From Lampropedia cohaerens (GTDB lineage: Bacteria; Pseudomonadota; Gammaproteobacteria; Burkholderiales; Burkholderiaceae_C), in the NCBI RefSeq assembly GCF_001005215.1, contig NZ_LBNQ01000020.1:62001-126000 (forward strand): DNA of 64,000 bases, in the 5' to 3' direction. Both the position numbers and the translations under genes were made by a program. Below, piece by piece: positions 34,363 to 42,530 of the stretch (within the stretch, counting starts at the first letter, position 1; each line of letters starts with the position of its first letter). The notes beneath the pieces are model-generated. The model had not been told where the DNA came from, searched no databases, and saw nothing but the letters and a program-made list of their open reading frames with translations.

Positions 34363-36669
34363 TCAGCGCCTGCGGCCCTTGCGGCGCGGCGTCGGCGTTG
34401 ACGGGCTGGTCTGGGCAGGCTTGCCGCCAGCGCTGCCCTTGTGCTCGACACTGGCTGCGGAGGGCGTTGCTTCGCTGTGCGTGCGCGCCGAGGGAGTGCC
34501 CCCACGGCGCTGGCTGCTCTTGCTGTTGCGGCCGTTTTTGCCATTGTGGCGCCCGTTGCCAGATGCTGCCGAGGCCTCGCCGGTGTCGCGCTCCAACTCG
34601 TCGCGCGCAGGCACAAAATCGATGTTGCGTGCATCAAGATCCACGCGGCTGACCTGGATCTGCAGCCGCGAGCCGACGGCGTACCGCGTGCCGGTGCGCT
34701 CGCCGCGCAGTTCCTGGCGGGCCTCGTCGTAGCGGAAGTATTCGCCCCCCAGCTCGGTGATATGTACCAGCCCTTCGACGTACATCGCGTCCAGCGTGAC
34801 GAACAGCCCGAAAGAGGTGACAGCCGTGACGGTGCCGGCAAACACCTCGCCGAGGTGCTCGCGCATGTACATGCATTTGAGCCAGGACTCGACGTCGCGG
34901 CTGGCCTCGTCCGCGCGGCGCTCGTTGGCGCTGCAGTGCAGGCCGGCAGCCTCCCAAGCCTGCAGTTCGGCCTGGTCGGACGGTTTGCTGCCGCGGCGAG
35001 AGCGCCGCTTGTCGGTGGCGGATGGCGCATCGTCACTGCCCATGCGCTCGGGCGCAGCCACCTTGGCGGCGAGTTTCTTGCGGAACTGCTCGGTGGCAGG
35101 GCCGGCGTCGGGGACGGCCGGCAGGCGGTAATGCCCATCGCTGAGTACCGCCTTGATGACGCGGTGTACCAGCAGATCGGGATAGCGACGGATGGGACTG
35201 GTGAAGTGGGTGTAGGCCTCGAAGGCCAGCCCGAAGTGGCCGCTGTTGTGCGGGGTGTAGATGGCCTGCTGCATTGAGCGCAGCAGCATCGAGTGGATTT
35301 GCTGGGCGTCTGGGCGGTCCTTGGTGGCTTCGGCAATCGCCTGGAAGTCCTGTGGCTTGGGGTCATCGCCGATCGTTAGGTTCAGACCCAGCGCCTTGAG
35401 GTAGGCGCGCAGTGTGTTCTGCCGCTCGGGGGTGGGGCCTTCGTGGACGCGGTACAGCGCCGGATGGCCGCTGGCCTGCAGGAATTCGGCGCTGCAGACG
35501 TTGGCCGCCAGCATGCATTCCTCGATCAGCTTGTGCGCTTCGGTGCGTGCGCGCGGCACAATCTGCGCGATGCGTCCGTTGTCGTCGCAAAGGATCTGCG
35601 TCTCGGTGGTCTCGAAGTCCACCGCACCGCGTGCCTTGCGCGCGGTCAGCAACGCCTGATAGACCCCGTGCAGGTGCAGGAATTCGGGCAGCAGGGCGCT
35701 GTATTGCAACGCCAGCGGGCCGCGGGTGTTGGCGAGGATGTCGGCCACCTGCTGATAGGTCATGCGCGCATGGCTGTGCATGACGGCCGGATAGAACTGG
35801 TAGGCGTGCACCTGACCCTTGGCTGTGATCAGCATGTCGCACACCATACACAGTCGATCCACGCCGGGATTGAGCGAGCACAGGCCGTTGGAGAGCTTTT
35901 CCGGCAGCATCGGAATAACGCGGCGCGGAAAGTAGATGCTGGTGGCGCGCTCGAAGGCGTCGCCATCGATGGCATCGCCCGATTTGACGTAATGGCTGAC
36001 GTCGGCAATGGCCACCAGCAGACGCCAGCCCTTGCCCCGGCCTACGCGCGCAGGCTCGCAGTAGACGGCATCGTCGAAGTCGCGTGCGTCCTCGCCATCG
36101 ATGGTCAGCAGCGGCACGTCGCGCAGGTCGACACGGCCCCTGCGGTCGGCGGGCCGCACCGTGCTGGGCAGTTTGGCGGCCGCCTTTTCGCAGGCAGGCG
36201 AGAAGGCGTGCGGCACTTCGTACTTGCGCACGGCAATTTCGATTTCCATGCCGGCATCGTCCGTCTCGCCGAGTACCTCGACAATGCGCCCGACCGGCTG
36301 GCCATGCAGCGTGGGCGGCTCGGTGAGTTCGACGACGACGATCTGGCCCGTCTTGGCATGCGCGGTGGCATTGGGCGGCACCAGCACATCCTGGCCATAG
36401 CGCTTGTCTTCCGGCGCGACCAGCCAGACGCCGTTTTCCTGCAGCAGCCGACCGATGATGGTCTTGGTCTGGCGCTCGAGAATTTCCAGCACCTGCGCTT
36501 CGGGGCGACCACGCCGGTCCAGCCGAACAATGCGTGCGCGCACGCGGTCACGGTGCACAAGATGGTGCATTTCACTCGGTGGCAGGTAGATGTCGTCGGA
36601 GCCGTCGTCCGGCGTGATGAAACCGTGTCCCTCGCGGCGGCCTTGCACCAGGCCGGTGATTTCTTGCAT
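34363..36669 (-). CDS. rnr: Ribonuclease R
   Basis: 768-residue processive 3'-5' exoribonuclease of the RNB family. Order: N-terminal cold-shock-like domains (QGRREGHGFITPDD), the RNB catalytic domain with LLTIDGEDARDFDDAV (acidic metal ligands near residue 190), HFTSPIRRYPDLLVHR, then an S1 domain (AGTVTAVTSFGLFVTLDAMY), and a basic, low-complexity tail ending RRKGRRR. About 60 residues (518-577) of charged, Ser/Lys/Arg-rich sequence are inserted before LHCSANERRADEA. The start at ATG 36669 excludes an open frame that would run through the upstream tRNA gene. Confidence 0.96.
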   Translation of the reverse strand: MQEITGLVQGRREGHGFITPDDGSDDIYLPPSEMHHLVHRDRVRARIVRLDRRGRPEAQVLEILERQTKTIIGRLLQENGVWLVAPEDKRYGQDVLVPPNATAHAKTGQIVVVELTEPPTLHGQPVGRIVEVLGETDDAGMEIEIAVRKYEVPHAFSPACEKAAAKLPSTVRPADRRGRVDLRDVPLLTIDGEDARDFDDAVYCEPARVGRGKGWRLLVAIADVSHYVKSGDAIDGDAFERATSIYFPRRVIPMLPEKLSNGLCSLNPGVDRLCMVCDMLITAKGQVHAYQFYPAVMHSHARMTYQQVADILANTRGPLALQYSALLPEFLHLHGVYQALLTARKARGAVDFETTETQILCDDNGRIAQIVPRARTEAHKLIEECMLAANVCSAEFLQASGHPALYRVHEGPTPERQNTLRAYLKALGLNLTIGDDPKPQDFQAIAEATKDRPDAQQIHSMLLRSMQQAIYTPHNSGHFGLAFEAYTHFTSPIRRYPDLLVHRVIKAVLSDGHYRLPAVPDAGPATEQFRKKLAAKVAAPERMGSDDAPSATDKRRSRRGSKPSDQAELQAWEAAGLHCSANERRADEASRDVESWLKCMYMREHLGEVFAGTVTAVTSFGLFVTLDAMYVEGLVHITELGGEYFRYDEARQELRGERTGTRYAVGSRLQIQVSRVDLDARNIDFVPARDELERDTGEASAASGNGRHNGKNGRNSKSSQRRGGTPSARTHSEATPSAASVEHKGSAGGKPAQTSPSTPTPRRKGRRR

Positions 36670-36730
36670 GAGGCTTGATTTATTCAATGGTTGTCCATTT
36701 TTTGCATTAGAATTCGCGCTTTCCTGAAGT

Positions 36731-36817
36731 GCCCAGGTGGCGGAATTGGTAGACGCACTAGCTTCAGGTGCTAGCGGGGGCAACTCCGTGGAGGTTCGAG
36801 TCCTCTCCTGGGCACCA
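36731..36817 (+). tRNA. tRNA-Leu (CAG), copy 1
   Basis: 87 nt including encoded CCA. The acceptor stem GCCCAGG pairs with CCTGGGC. The D-loop region is GGCGGAATTGGTAGACGC, and the anticodon loop TTCAGGT is closed by CTAGC/GCTAG, giving anticodon CAG. A long class II variable arm (GGGGGCAACTCC) and TTCGAGTC in the T-loop follow. A -10-like TAGAAT lies at 36708-36713. A terminator follows at 36837. Confidence 0.97.
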
Positions 36818-36836
36818 CAGTCGGAGTTTAACGAAG

Positions 36837-36870
36837 AAAGCCGCCCGCGTTGGCGGCTTTGTCGTTTTTT
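36837..36870 (+). terminator. Intrinsic terminator after tRNA-Leu copy 1
   Basis: AAAGCCGCC / GGCGGCTTT, a 9-bp stem with a 6-nt loop, followed by GTCGTTTTTT. It separates the two tRNA genes, so copy 2 needs its own promoter. Confidence 0.85.
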
Positions 36871-36987
36871 GCGAAGGCATCCCAGATGCGCCATACTGGC
36901 GCCGGGAGCGTGATTATTTTTTCAATGCAGGTGCGCGAATTCCTTTGCGGCAAAAAATATCCGCTACAATACGCGCTTTCCTGAAGT

Positions 36988-37074
36988 GCCCAGGTGGCGG
37001 AATTGGTAGACGCACTAGCTTCAGGTGCTAGCGGGGGCAACTCCGTGGAGGTTCGAGTCCTCTCCTGGGCACCA
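36988..37074 (+). tRNA. tRNA-Leu (CAG), copy 2
   Basis: 87 nt with encoded CCA, identical in sequence to copy 1, including the CAG anticodon and the long variable arm. The -10-like hexamer TACAAT at 36965-36970 sits 23 nt before the gene, the same offset as in copy 1. A terminator follows at 37091. Confidence 0.97.
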
Positions 37075-37090
37075 ATTGACATATAACAGC

Positions 37091-37120
37091 AGGCCGCTTG
37101 TTTTCAAGCGGCCTTTTGTT
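37091..37120 (+). terminator. Intrinsic terminator after tRNA-Leu copy 2
   Basis: AGGCCGCTTG / CAAGCGGCCT, a 10-bp perfect stem with TTTT loop, followed by TTTGTTTTTT. Confidence 0.9.
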
Positions 37121-37224
37121 TTTTACTGCATTTGTCCGCAGCGGGGCAGGTGTGAAAAAGCCGATCGCCGCAGATTGCGGGGATCGGCTCCGGCGGGGCG
37201 CTGCAATGCAGCTGGCGTCATCCG

Positions 37225-38493
37225 TCAGGCAGCCGCGGCCAGTGCCTCGTCGCTGAAGGAAACCAGTGCATCCTCGCCGTTTTCACGGATCTGCGTGGGC
37301 AGCCCGATGTCGTTCATCAGGTTGATGAACGGCTGATAGGGCAGCTCCTCGACGTTGACCATCTTGCGCACGTCCCAGACGCCCTGGGCGATCAGGATCG
37401 CCGCTGCGGCAGCGGGAATGCCTGCAGTGTACGAGATGCCCTGGCTGCCCACTTCGGCATAGGCCTCGACATGGTCGGCGACGTTGTAGACGAACACCTC
37501 GCGTGGCTTGCCATCCTTGGTGCCCTTGACAATGTTGCCGATGCAGGTCTTGCCGACGTAGCTGGGGGCCAGCGAGGCAGGGTCGGGCAGCACGGCCTTG
37601 ACCAACTGCAGTGGCACCACCTCCTGGCCGTTATCCAGCCGGACTGGTTTTTCCGACAGCAGGCCGAGGTTGCGCAACACCGTAAAGACGTTGATGTAGT
37701 GCTCGCCAAAGCCCATCCAGAAACGGATGTTGGGCACATCCAGATGCTGTGACAGCGAGTGCAGCTCGTCATGCCCTGTCAGGTAGGCCGTTTGCTGGCC
37801 AACCACTGGCAGGTCGTCGGTGCGCTTGACCTCGAACATCTTGTTGGACTTCCATTGCCCATCCTGCCAGGACCACACCTGTCCGGTGAACTCGCGGAAG
37901 TTGATCTCCGGATTGAAATTGGTGGCAAAGTACTTGCCGTGGCTGCCCGCATTGATGTCGATGATATCGATGGAGTCAACCTGGTCGAAATACTCCCGCA
38001 CCGCCAGCGCCGCGTAGGCATTGACGACGCCGGGGTCGAACCCGCAGCCCAGGATTGCCGTGACGCCTTTTTCTGCACAGAGGGCTTTGCGCTTCCACTC
38101 GTAGTTGGCGTACCAGGGCGGGGTCTCGCAGATCTTGGTGGGATCTTCGTGAATGGCCGTGTCGATGTAGGCTGCGCCGGTCTCGATGCAGGCCTGCAGC
38201 ACCGACATGTTCACGAACGCATGGCCGACGTTGATGACGATCTGCGCGCCCGTGGCTTCGATCAGCTCGCGCGTGGCGTGCGTGTCCATCGCATCAAGCC
38301 GATGGGCCTTGAGCACGCCCTTGCGGTTTTGCAGTGCGCCCTTTTCGTGGATGCTGTCGATGATGGCCAGGCACTTGTTGATGTTGCGTGAGGCGATATG
38401 GATGTCGCCGAGCAGGCGATTGTGCTGGGCACACTTATGTGCCACTACCTGCCCAACTCCACCAGCGCCGATAATCAAGACATTTTTCTTCAT
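37225..38493 (-). CDS. Carboxynorspermidine synthase/dehydrogenase, saccharopine dehydrogenase family
   Basis: 422-residue NADPH-dependent enzyme that condenses aspartate semialdehyde with a diamine to give carboxyspermidine or carboxynorspermidine. The Rossmann motif VLIIGAGGVGQVVAHKCAQ is at the N-terminus. Other conserved stretches are VINVGHAFVNMSVLQACIE, AILGCGFDPGVVNAYAALA and GISYTAGIPAAAAAILIAQG. The length and the next gene (nspC, 77 nt upstream on the same strand) separate it from lysine-pathway saccharopine dehydrogenases. ATG 38493 starts directly at the Rossmann fold. Confidence 0.92.
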   Translation of the reverse strand: MKKNVLIIGAGGVGQVVAHKCAQHNRLLGDIHIASRNINKCLAIIDSIHEKGALQNRKGVLKAHRLDAMDTHATRELIEATGAQIVINVGHAFVNMSVLQACIETGAAYIDTAIHEDPTKICETPPWYANYEWKRKALCAEKGVTAILGCGFDPGVVNAYAALAVREYFDQVDSIDIIDINAGSHGKYFATNFNPEINFREFTGQVWSWQDGQWKSNKMFEVKRTDDLPVVGQQTAYLTGHDELHSLSQHLDVPNIRFWMGFGEHYINVFTVLRNLGLLSEKPVRLDNGQEVVPLQLVKAVLPDPASLAPSYVGKTCIGNIVKGTKDGKPREVFVYNVADHVEAYAEVGSQGISYTAGIPAAAAAILIAQGVWDVRKMVNVEELPYQPFINLMNDIGLPTQIRENGEDALVSFSDEALAAAA

Positions 38494-38570
38494 TTCGCAC
38501 AAAGCCCCCTGTAAGAAAAGCACCGCGATACTGCGGCAAACATCGCGCAAGCGAGAGATAACGCTAGCGC

Positions 38571-39692
38571 CTACGAAAGACTGTTGACGTAGTCATCAAA
38601 CCCGAATTGCCGTACGACTTCCAGATGGCCGTCAAGGCGTCGCACCACGATGGCGGGCATGGCCACGCCGTTGAACCAGTTTTTCTTCACCATCGTGTAG
38701 CCTGCGGCATCCTGGATGCTGATGCGGTCGCCAACCTGCAGCGGCTCGGCGAAGCGGAACTCGCCGAAGATATCGCCGGCCAGGCAGGTCTTGCCGCAGA
38801 CCAGGTAGCTGTGCGGCCCCGCATCGGGCACGATGCGCGCGGGCAGGTCATAGACCAGCAGATCCAGCATGTGCGCCTCGGTGGAGCTGTCGACGATGGC
38901 CAACGGCTTGCCATTGAAGCCAACGTCCAGCACGGAGACTTCCAGCGTTGCCGCGCCAGCGACGGCGGCCTCACCCGGCTCCAGATAGACCTGTACGTTG
39001 TACTGCTGCGCAAACGCCTTCAGCCGTGCAGCCAGAGCCTCCAGTGGGTAGCCGGGCTCGGCGAAGTGGATGCCGCCGCCCAGGCTGACCCACTGCACCC
39101 GGGCCAGCAGGTGGCCAAAGCGCTGCTCGATCTGGCCCAGCATGGCATCGAAGCTCTCGAAACTGCGGTTCTCGCAGTTGTTGTGAAACATCAGTCCACT
39201 GAGCTGCTCGATCACTTCCTCGATTCTGGCAGGGTCGGCTTCGCCCAGGCGGCTGTGAGGCCGGGCGGGGTCAGCAAGCAAATAGGGCGAGTTGCTGGTG
39301 CCCGGATTGACGCGCAGGCCCATGGGCTTGCCGGCAGCGCGTGTCTTGTCCGCAAAGCGCGTGAGCTGCCCCAGCGAGTTGAAGATGATCTTGTCGCTGT
39401 GCTGCAGCACCTCGTCGATTTCATGGTCGGCGAAGGCGACGCTGTAGGCGTGTGTCTCCCCACCGAACTTCTGATGCCCCAGCTTGACTTCGTATAGCGA
39501 CGAGGAGGTGGTGCCGTCGAGGTATTGGCGCATCAACGGGAACACTGACCATGTAGCAAAGCACTTGAGCGCCAGCAGCGCCTTGGCGCCCGAGAGCGCA
39601 CGCACGCGCTCGATGCGCTGCATGTTCGCGAGTAGCGCCTGCTCGTCAATGCAGTAGTAGGGTGTGGCAAGTTCGGCGGAGGCAGGGGGCAA
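38571..39692 (-). CDS. nspC: Carboxynorspermidine decarboxylase
   Basis: 373-residue alanine-racemase-fold PLP decarboxylase that releases CO2 from carboxy(nor)spermidine to give the triamine. Motifs: the PLP lysine in LLALKCFATWSVFPL, FNSLGQL, the HNNCENRSFESF substrate region, VSLGGGIHF, LEPGEAAV and the CGKTCLAGDIFGEF C-terminal catalytic Cys segment. I chose TTG 39692 because AGGAG lies about 8 nt upstream and the length matches the family. ATG 39839 or 39773 would add 49 or 27 unconserved residues. Together with the dehydrogenase it makes spermidine without SAM decarboxylase. Confidence 0.9.
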   Translation of the reverse strand: MPPASAELATPYYCIDEQALLANMQRIERVRALSGAKALLALKCFATWSVFPLMRQYLDGTTSSSLYEVKLGHQKFGGETHAYSVAFADHEIDEVLQHSDKIIFNSLGQLTRFADKTRAAGKPMGLRVNPGTSNSPYLLADPARPHSRLGEADPARIEEVIEQLSGLMFHNNCENRSFESFDAMLGQIEQRFGHLLARVQWVSLGGGIHFAEPGYPLEALAARLKAFAQQYNVQVYLEPGEAAVAGAATLEVSVLDVGFNGKPLAIVDSSTEAHMLDLLVYDLPARIVPDAGPHSYLVCGKTCLAGDIFGEFRFAEPLQVGDRISIQDAAGYTMVKKNWFNGVAMPAIVVRRLDGHLEVVRQFGFDDYVNSLS

Positions 39693-40238
39693 TTCGGTGG
39701 CTCCTGTACAAAAAACCAAGTTCCGGCGCGTTGGCGTGCCGCTGGCTTCGACTGACGTCACATGTGGGTGCATGCGGCCATGCAGCTGCGCGGCAGCACT
39801 TCTAACGTGCCGGTTGGGGAAATCGGTCGGGGCTGGCATCCAATGGATGCCTGGAAGCCTGATCGGCAGCAGGGCCGCCGATCAGCGTAACCGGGCAATG
39901 GCGCGGTCAAACGAATGCTGTGGACGCGCCAAGTGGTTTACCAGACGATCAGCGCGCGGTGAATGCGATAGGCGCGGGCATTGCGCAGTGCCGGAGTCTG
40001 GCATGCGCAACCATAGACGGGGGTCAAGGCAAAAGTCATGGCGATTCATCAACCTCGTAATGGGGGAAGGGGTTGCGACCAACCAAGGAACTGCCAGACC
40101 ACAGCCTGGGCAGAACGATTTTGGATTGAGGGGGCGATTATAGCCTGCGCCTACAGTGCCTGCGTGACAGCCTGATGACGGTGATGGACACGTGCCATGG
40201 GCTGCGGGCGCCGCAGCGAGACTGCGCGCAGGTGTGAC
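39693..40238. other. Long leader/intergenic region upstream of nspC
   Basis: About 545 nt between nspC and thrC, both on the minus strand. A consensus -10 hexamer TATAAT is present on the minus strand at 40142-40137, without a strong -35, so the nspC transcript could have a leader of more than 400 nt. Inside it a small minus-strand frame (40049-39882, 55 codons, starting MNRHDFCLDP, with GAGG 3 nt before its ATG) could be a leader peptide. It has no recognised family, and its Arg/His-rich composition may just reflect high GC. Confidence 0.35.
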
Positions 40239-41684
40239 TCATGCCGTGTCGGCGCCTGCCTGCTGGGCAATGAGATTCTTGACGGCCTGCACGTCAGCGG
40301 GCATCACCGTCACGCGCTTGGGCAGGCTCTCGATGCCGTCAAACCGAGCAGGGCGTGCGGGCTCGTGGCCCAGCGCCTCGACCAGCGTGGCGCTGAACTT
40401 CACAGGCAGCGCCGTCTCGAGCACGATCATTGGCACTGCGGCGGCATCGCCACTGCGGTGCGCGCGTGCGACCTTGACGCCATCGGCGGTGTGTGGATCG
40501 ATCTCTTGCCCATGCTGCTGCCAGACATCGCGGATGGTGGCAAGCCGGTCGGCATGGGTGCTGGCGCCGCTGGTAAATCCGAAGCGGCTTCTACATTGCT
40601 GAAAGCGCGCATCGCCGCTCAGGTCGAAATAGCCCTGAGTCGGCAGCGTTTGCGCAAACAGCGTGCGCAGTGCATTCGCATCGCGATCCAGCAGGTCAAA
40701 GACGAAGCGCTCGAAGTTGCTGGCCTTGGAAATGTCCATCGACGGGCTGGAGGTCTCCAGCGTATCGGCGGCGCTGCGCGGGCGGTAGATGCCCGTGCGG
40801 AAGAACTCGTCGAGCACATCGTTTTCGTTGGTGGCCACGACCAGCTCCGCAATCGGCAGGCCCATCTGGCGCGCGACATGGCCGGCGCAGACATTGCCGA
40901 AGTTGCCGCTTGGCACCGTGAACGACACGCGCTGCGCGTCGCTGTCCGTGACCTGGAAGTAGCCGGCAAAGTAGTACACCACCTGCGCCAGCAGTCGCGC
41001 CCAGTTGATGGAGTTGACCGTGCCGATGTGAAACTGCTGCTTGAACGCCAGGTCGTTGCTCACGGCCTTGACGATGTCCTGGCAGTCGTCGAAGACTCCT
41101 TCGATGGCGATGTTGTGGATGTTGGGGTCCTGCAGGCTGAACATCTGGGCCTGCTGGAACGGGCTCATGCGCCCGTGCGGGCTGAGCATGAATACGCGCA
41201 CGCCGCGCTTGCCGCGCATGGCGTATTCGGCGGCACTGCCGGTGTCGCCCGATGTGGCGCCCAGGATGTTGAGCACGCTGCCGCGGCGCGCCAGTTCGTA
41301 CTCGAACAGGTTGCCCAGCAGCTGCATGGCCATGTCCTTGAAGGCCAGCGTCGGGCCGTTGGACAGGCCCTGCAGCCACAGGCCCGGTTCAAGCTGGCGC
41401 ACCGGCGTAATGGCTTGCGTGCCGAATACGGCCTTGGTGTAGGTCTTCTCGCAGATCGCGCGCAGGTCTGTCGCGGGAATGTCATCGATGTAGAGCGAGA
41501 GCAGGGCGTGCGCCAGCGCGGCGTAGCCCTGCTCGCGGTAGATGCGCCGCAGTTGGGGCAGTTGGGTCTTTATCTGCGGATAGTGTTCCGGCAGGTACAG
41601 CCCGCCGTCGGGCGCCAGCCCTTCGAGCAGGATGTCGCTGAAGCGTTTGGGGTCGGCATGGCCGCGGGTCGAGAGATAGCGCAT
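40239..41684 (-). CDS. thrC: Threonine synthase
   Basis: 481-residue PLP enzyme converting O-phosphohomoserine to threonine. Landmarks: the N-terminal RYLSTRGHADPKRFSDILLE, the PLP lysine in GPTLAFKDMAMQLLGNLFEY, ILGATSGDTGSAAEYAMRGK, NSINWARLLAQVVYYF and PSGNFGNVCAGHVARQMGLP. This is the long type found in proteobacteria and fungi. It is co-oriented with hom, but a membrane-protein gene of unknown function lies between them. Confidence 0.96.
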   Translation of the reverse strand: MRYLSTRGHADPKRFSDILLEGLAPDGGLYLPEHYPQIKTQLPQLRRIYREQGYAALAHALLSLYIDDIPATDLRAICEKTYTKAVFGTQAITPVRQLEPGLWLQGLSNGPTLAFKDMAMQLLGNLFEYELARRGSVLNILGATSGDTGSAAEYAMRGKRGVRVFMLSPHGRMSPFQQAQMFSLQDPNIHNIAIEGVFDDCQDIVKAVSNDLAFKQQFHIGTVNSINWARLLAQVVYYFAGYFQVTDSDAQRVSFTVPSGNFGNVCAGHVARQMGLPIAELVVATNENDVLDEFFRTGIYRPRSAADTLETSSPSMDISKASNFERFVFDLLDRDANALRTLFAQTLPTQGYFDLSGDARFQQCRSRFGFTSGASTHADRLATIRDVWQQHGQEIDPHTADGVKVARAHRSGDAAAVPMIVLETALPVKFSATLVEALGHEPARPARFDGIESLPKRVTVMPADVQAVKNLIAQQAGADTA

Positions 41685-41790
41685 GGCAGGTAGGAGCGGG
41701 ATAAAGTGCCGGCGAGGCCGATACCTTCACCGGTGCAGTCAATGAAAAGGGCTGTCTCCAACACGAATAATGGTGGCGCAACCTGACGGC

Positions 41791-42516
41791 TTAGCTGGTG
41801 AGGAAGATGATCAACATCATGATCCCCAGCGTTGCTGTGCACGCAATGCAGTAGGAGATAAACCGTTGACGGTAAAGCGGCTGGTGGCTTTGCGGGTCAA
41901 TAAAAAAATGGGTGTAGACGGTATCACTGATGCGCAGTTCGGGGCGAAAAGTCCTGATGCCCCGGATGAAATGGCCGATCAGGGTCAGGCGATTCATGGT
42001 AAACCTGAAGTCGAGGGCACAGTTGACCGTGTGTGGCTGCGCAAGCGCACGGCCTGGCTGCGCCATATGGACCTTCAGTCGCGACGGCCTGCGGTAAACG
42101 GTCTGTATGTAGACGTCATAGGCACTGGCTGGCGCGGGCCGCAAATCGCTGTAGCGGATGGTCTCGACGTGTCCGTCGGCAAGGCGGCGATGCAACCCCA
42201 GTGCGTCGACCGCCACACTGACGCAGCGACGCTTGAACGCTTTGCGGGCCATTTTCACGACGGCATAGCTGATGCCAAAACACAGTGCCGAGAGCGTGAC
42301 CATCAGCAGCACCATTCCTGCCGACAGGTCAGGCCTTTCCAGCGTCACCATCAGGATGCTGATGCCAGCGCCGACCGTACACAGCATTATCAGGCACCAG
42401 AAGCCCGTTTGCAGGACAAGCTGCAGCGGTCGCAGGCCCGAGGTCGCCTCCATGCAGGGAAAGGCGCTGATCTCTTCTTGCCCGGAGTGGCGTTGCGGCA
42501 CTGGGTTGGCGGTCAT
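41791..42516 (-). CDS. Hypothetical membrane protein between hom and thrC
   Basis: 241 residues, no family recognised. An N-terminal soluble stretch is followed by two adjacent hydrophobic segments (about 33-57 and 66-86). A basic, beta-rich-looking cytoplasmic region of about 125 residues comes next (ALGLHRRLADGHVETIRYSD, VYIQTVYRRPSRLKVHM), then a C-terminal hydrophobic segment (YCIACTATLGIMMLIIFLT). The layout of paired helices followed by a short PH/YcxB-like beta domain suggests a membrane sensor or anchor, but this is only by shape. It begins 15 nt after hom and ends 106 nt before thrC, so it is probably co-transcribed with both. Confidence 0.65.
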   Translation of the reverse strand: MTANPVPQRHSGQEEISAFPCMEATSGLRPLQLVLQTGFWCLIMLCTVGAGISILMVTLERPDLSAGMVLLMVTLSALCFGISYAVVKMARKAFKRRCVSVAVDALGLHRRLADGHVETIRYSDLRPAPASAYDVYIQTVYRRPSRLKVHMAQPGRALAQPHTVNCALDFRFTMNRLTLIGHFIRGIRTFRPELRISDTVYTHFFIDPQSHQPLYRQRFISYCIACTATLGIMMLIIFLTS

Positions 42517-42530
42517 GCGGCCAGGCCTCT

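Larger units (their letters stand above)
36715..37074 (+). repeat. Direct repeat carrying two tRNA-Leu genes
   Basis: Two apparently identical copies of about 103 bp (36715-36817 and 36972-37074), 257 nt apart. Each contains a 16-nt leader (CGCGCTTTCCTGAAGT) plus the whole tRNA and CCA. Flanks differ immediately beyond, except that each copy has a -10-like hexamer at the same offset. Confidence 0.85.

Noticed and set aside
36670-36894. Upstream extension of the RNase R frame through the tRNA-Leu gene
   Set aside because: It would translate a tRNA. The family start is at ATG 36669, and the extra 75 residues are unconserved.
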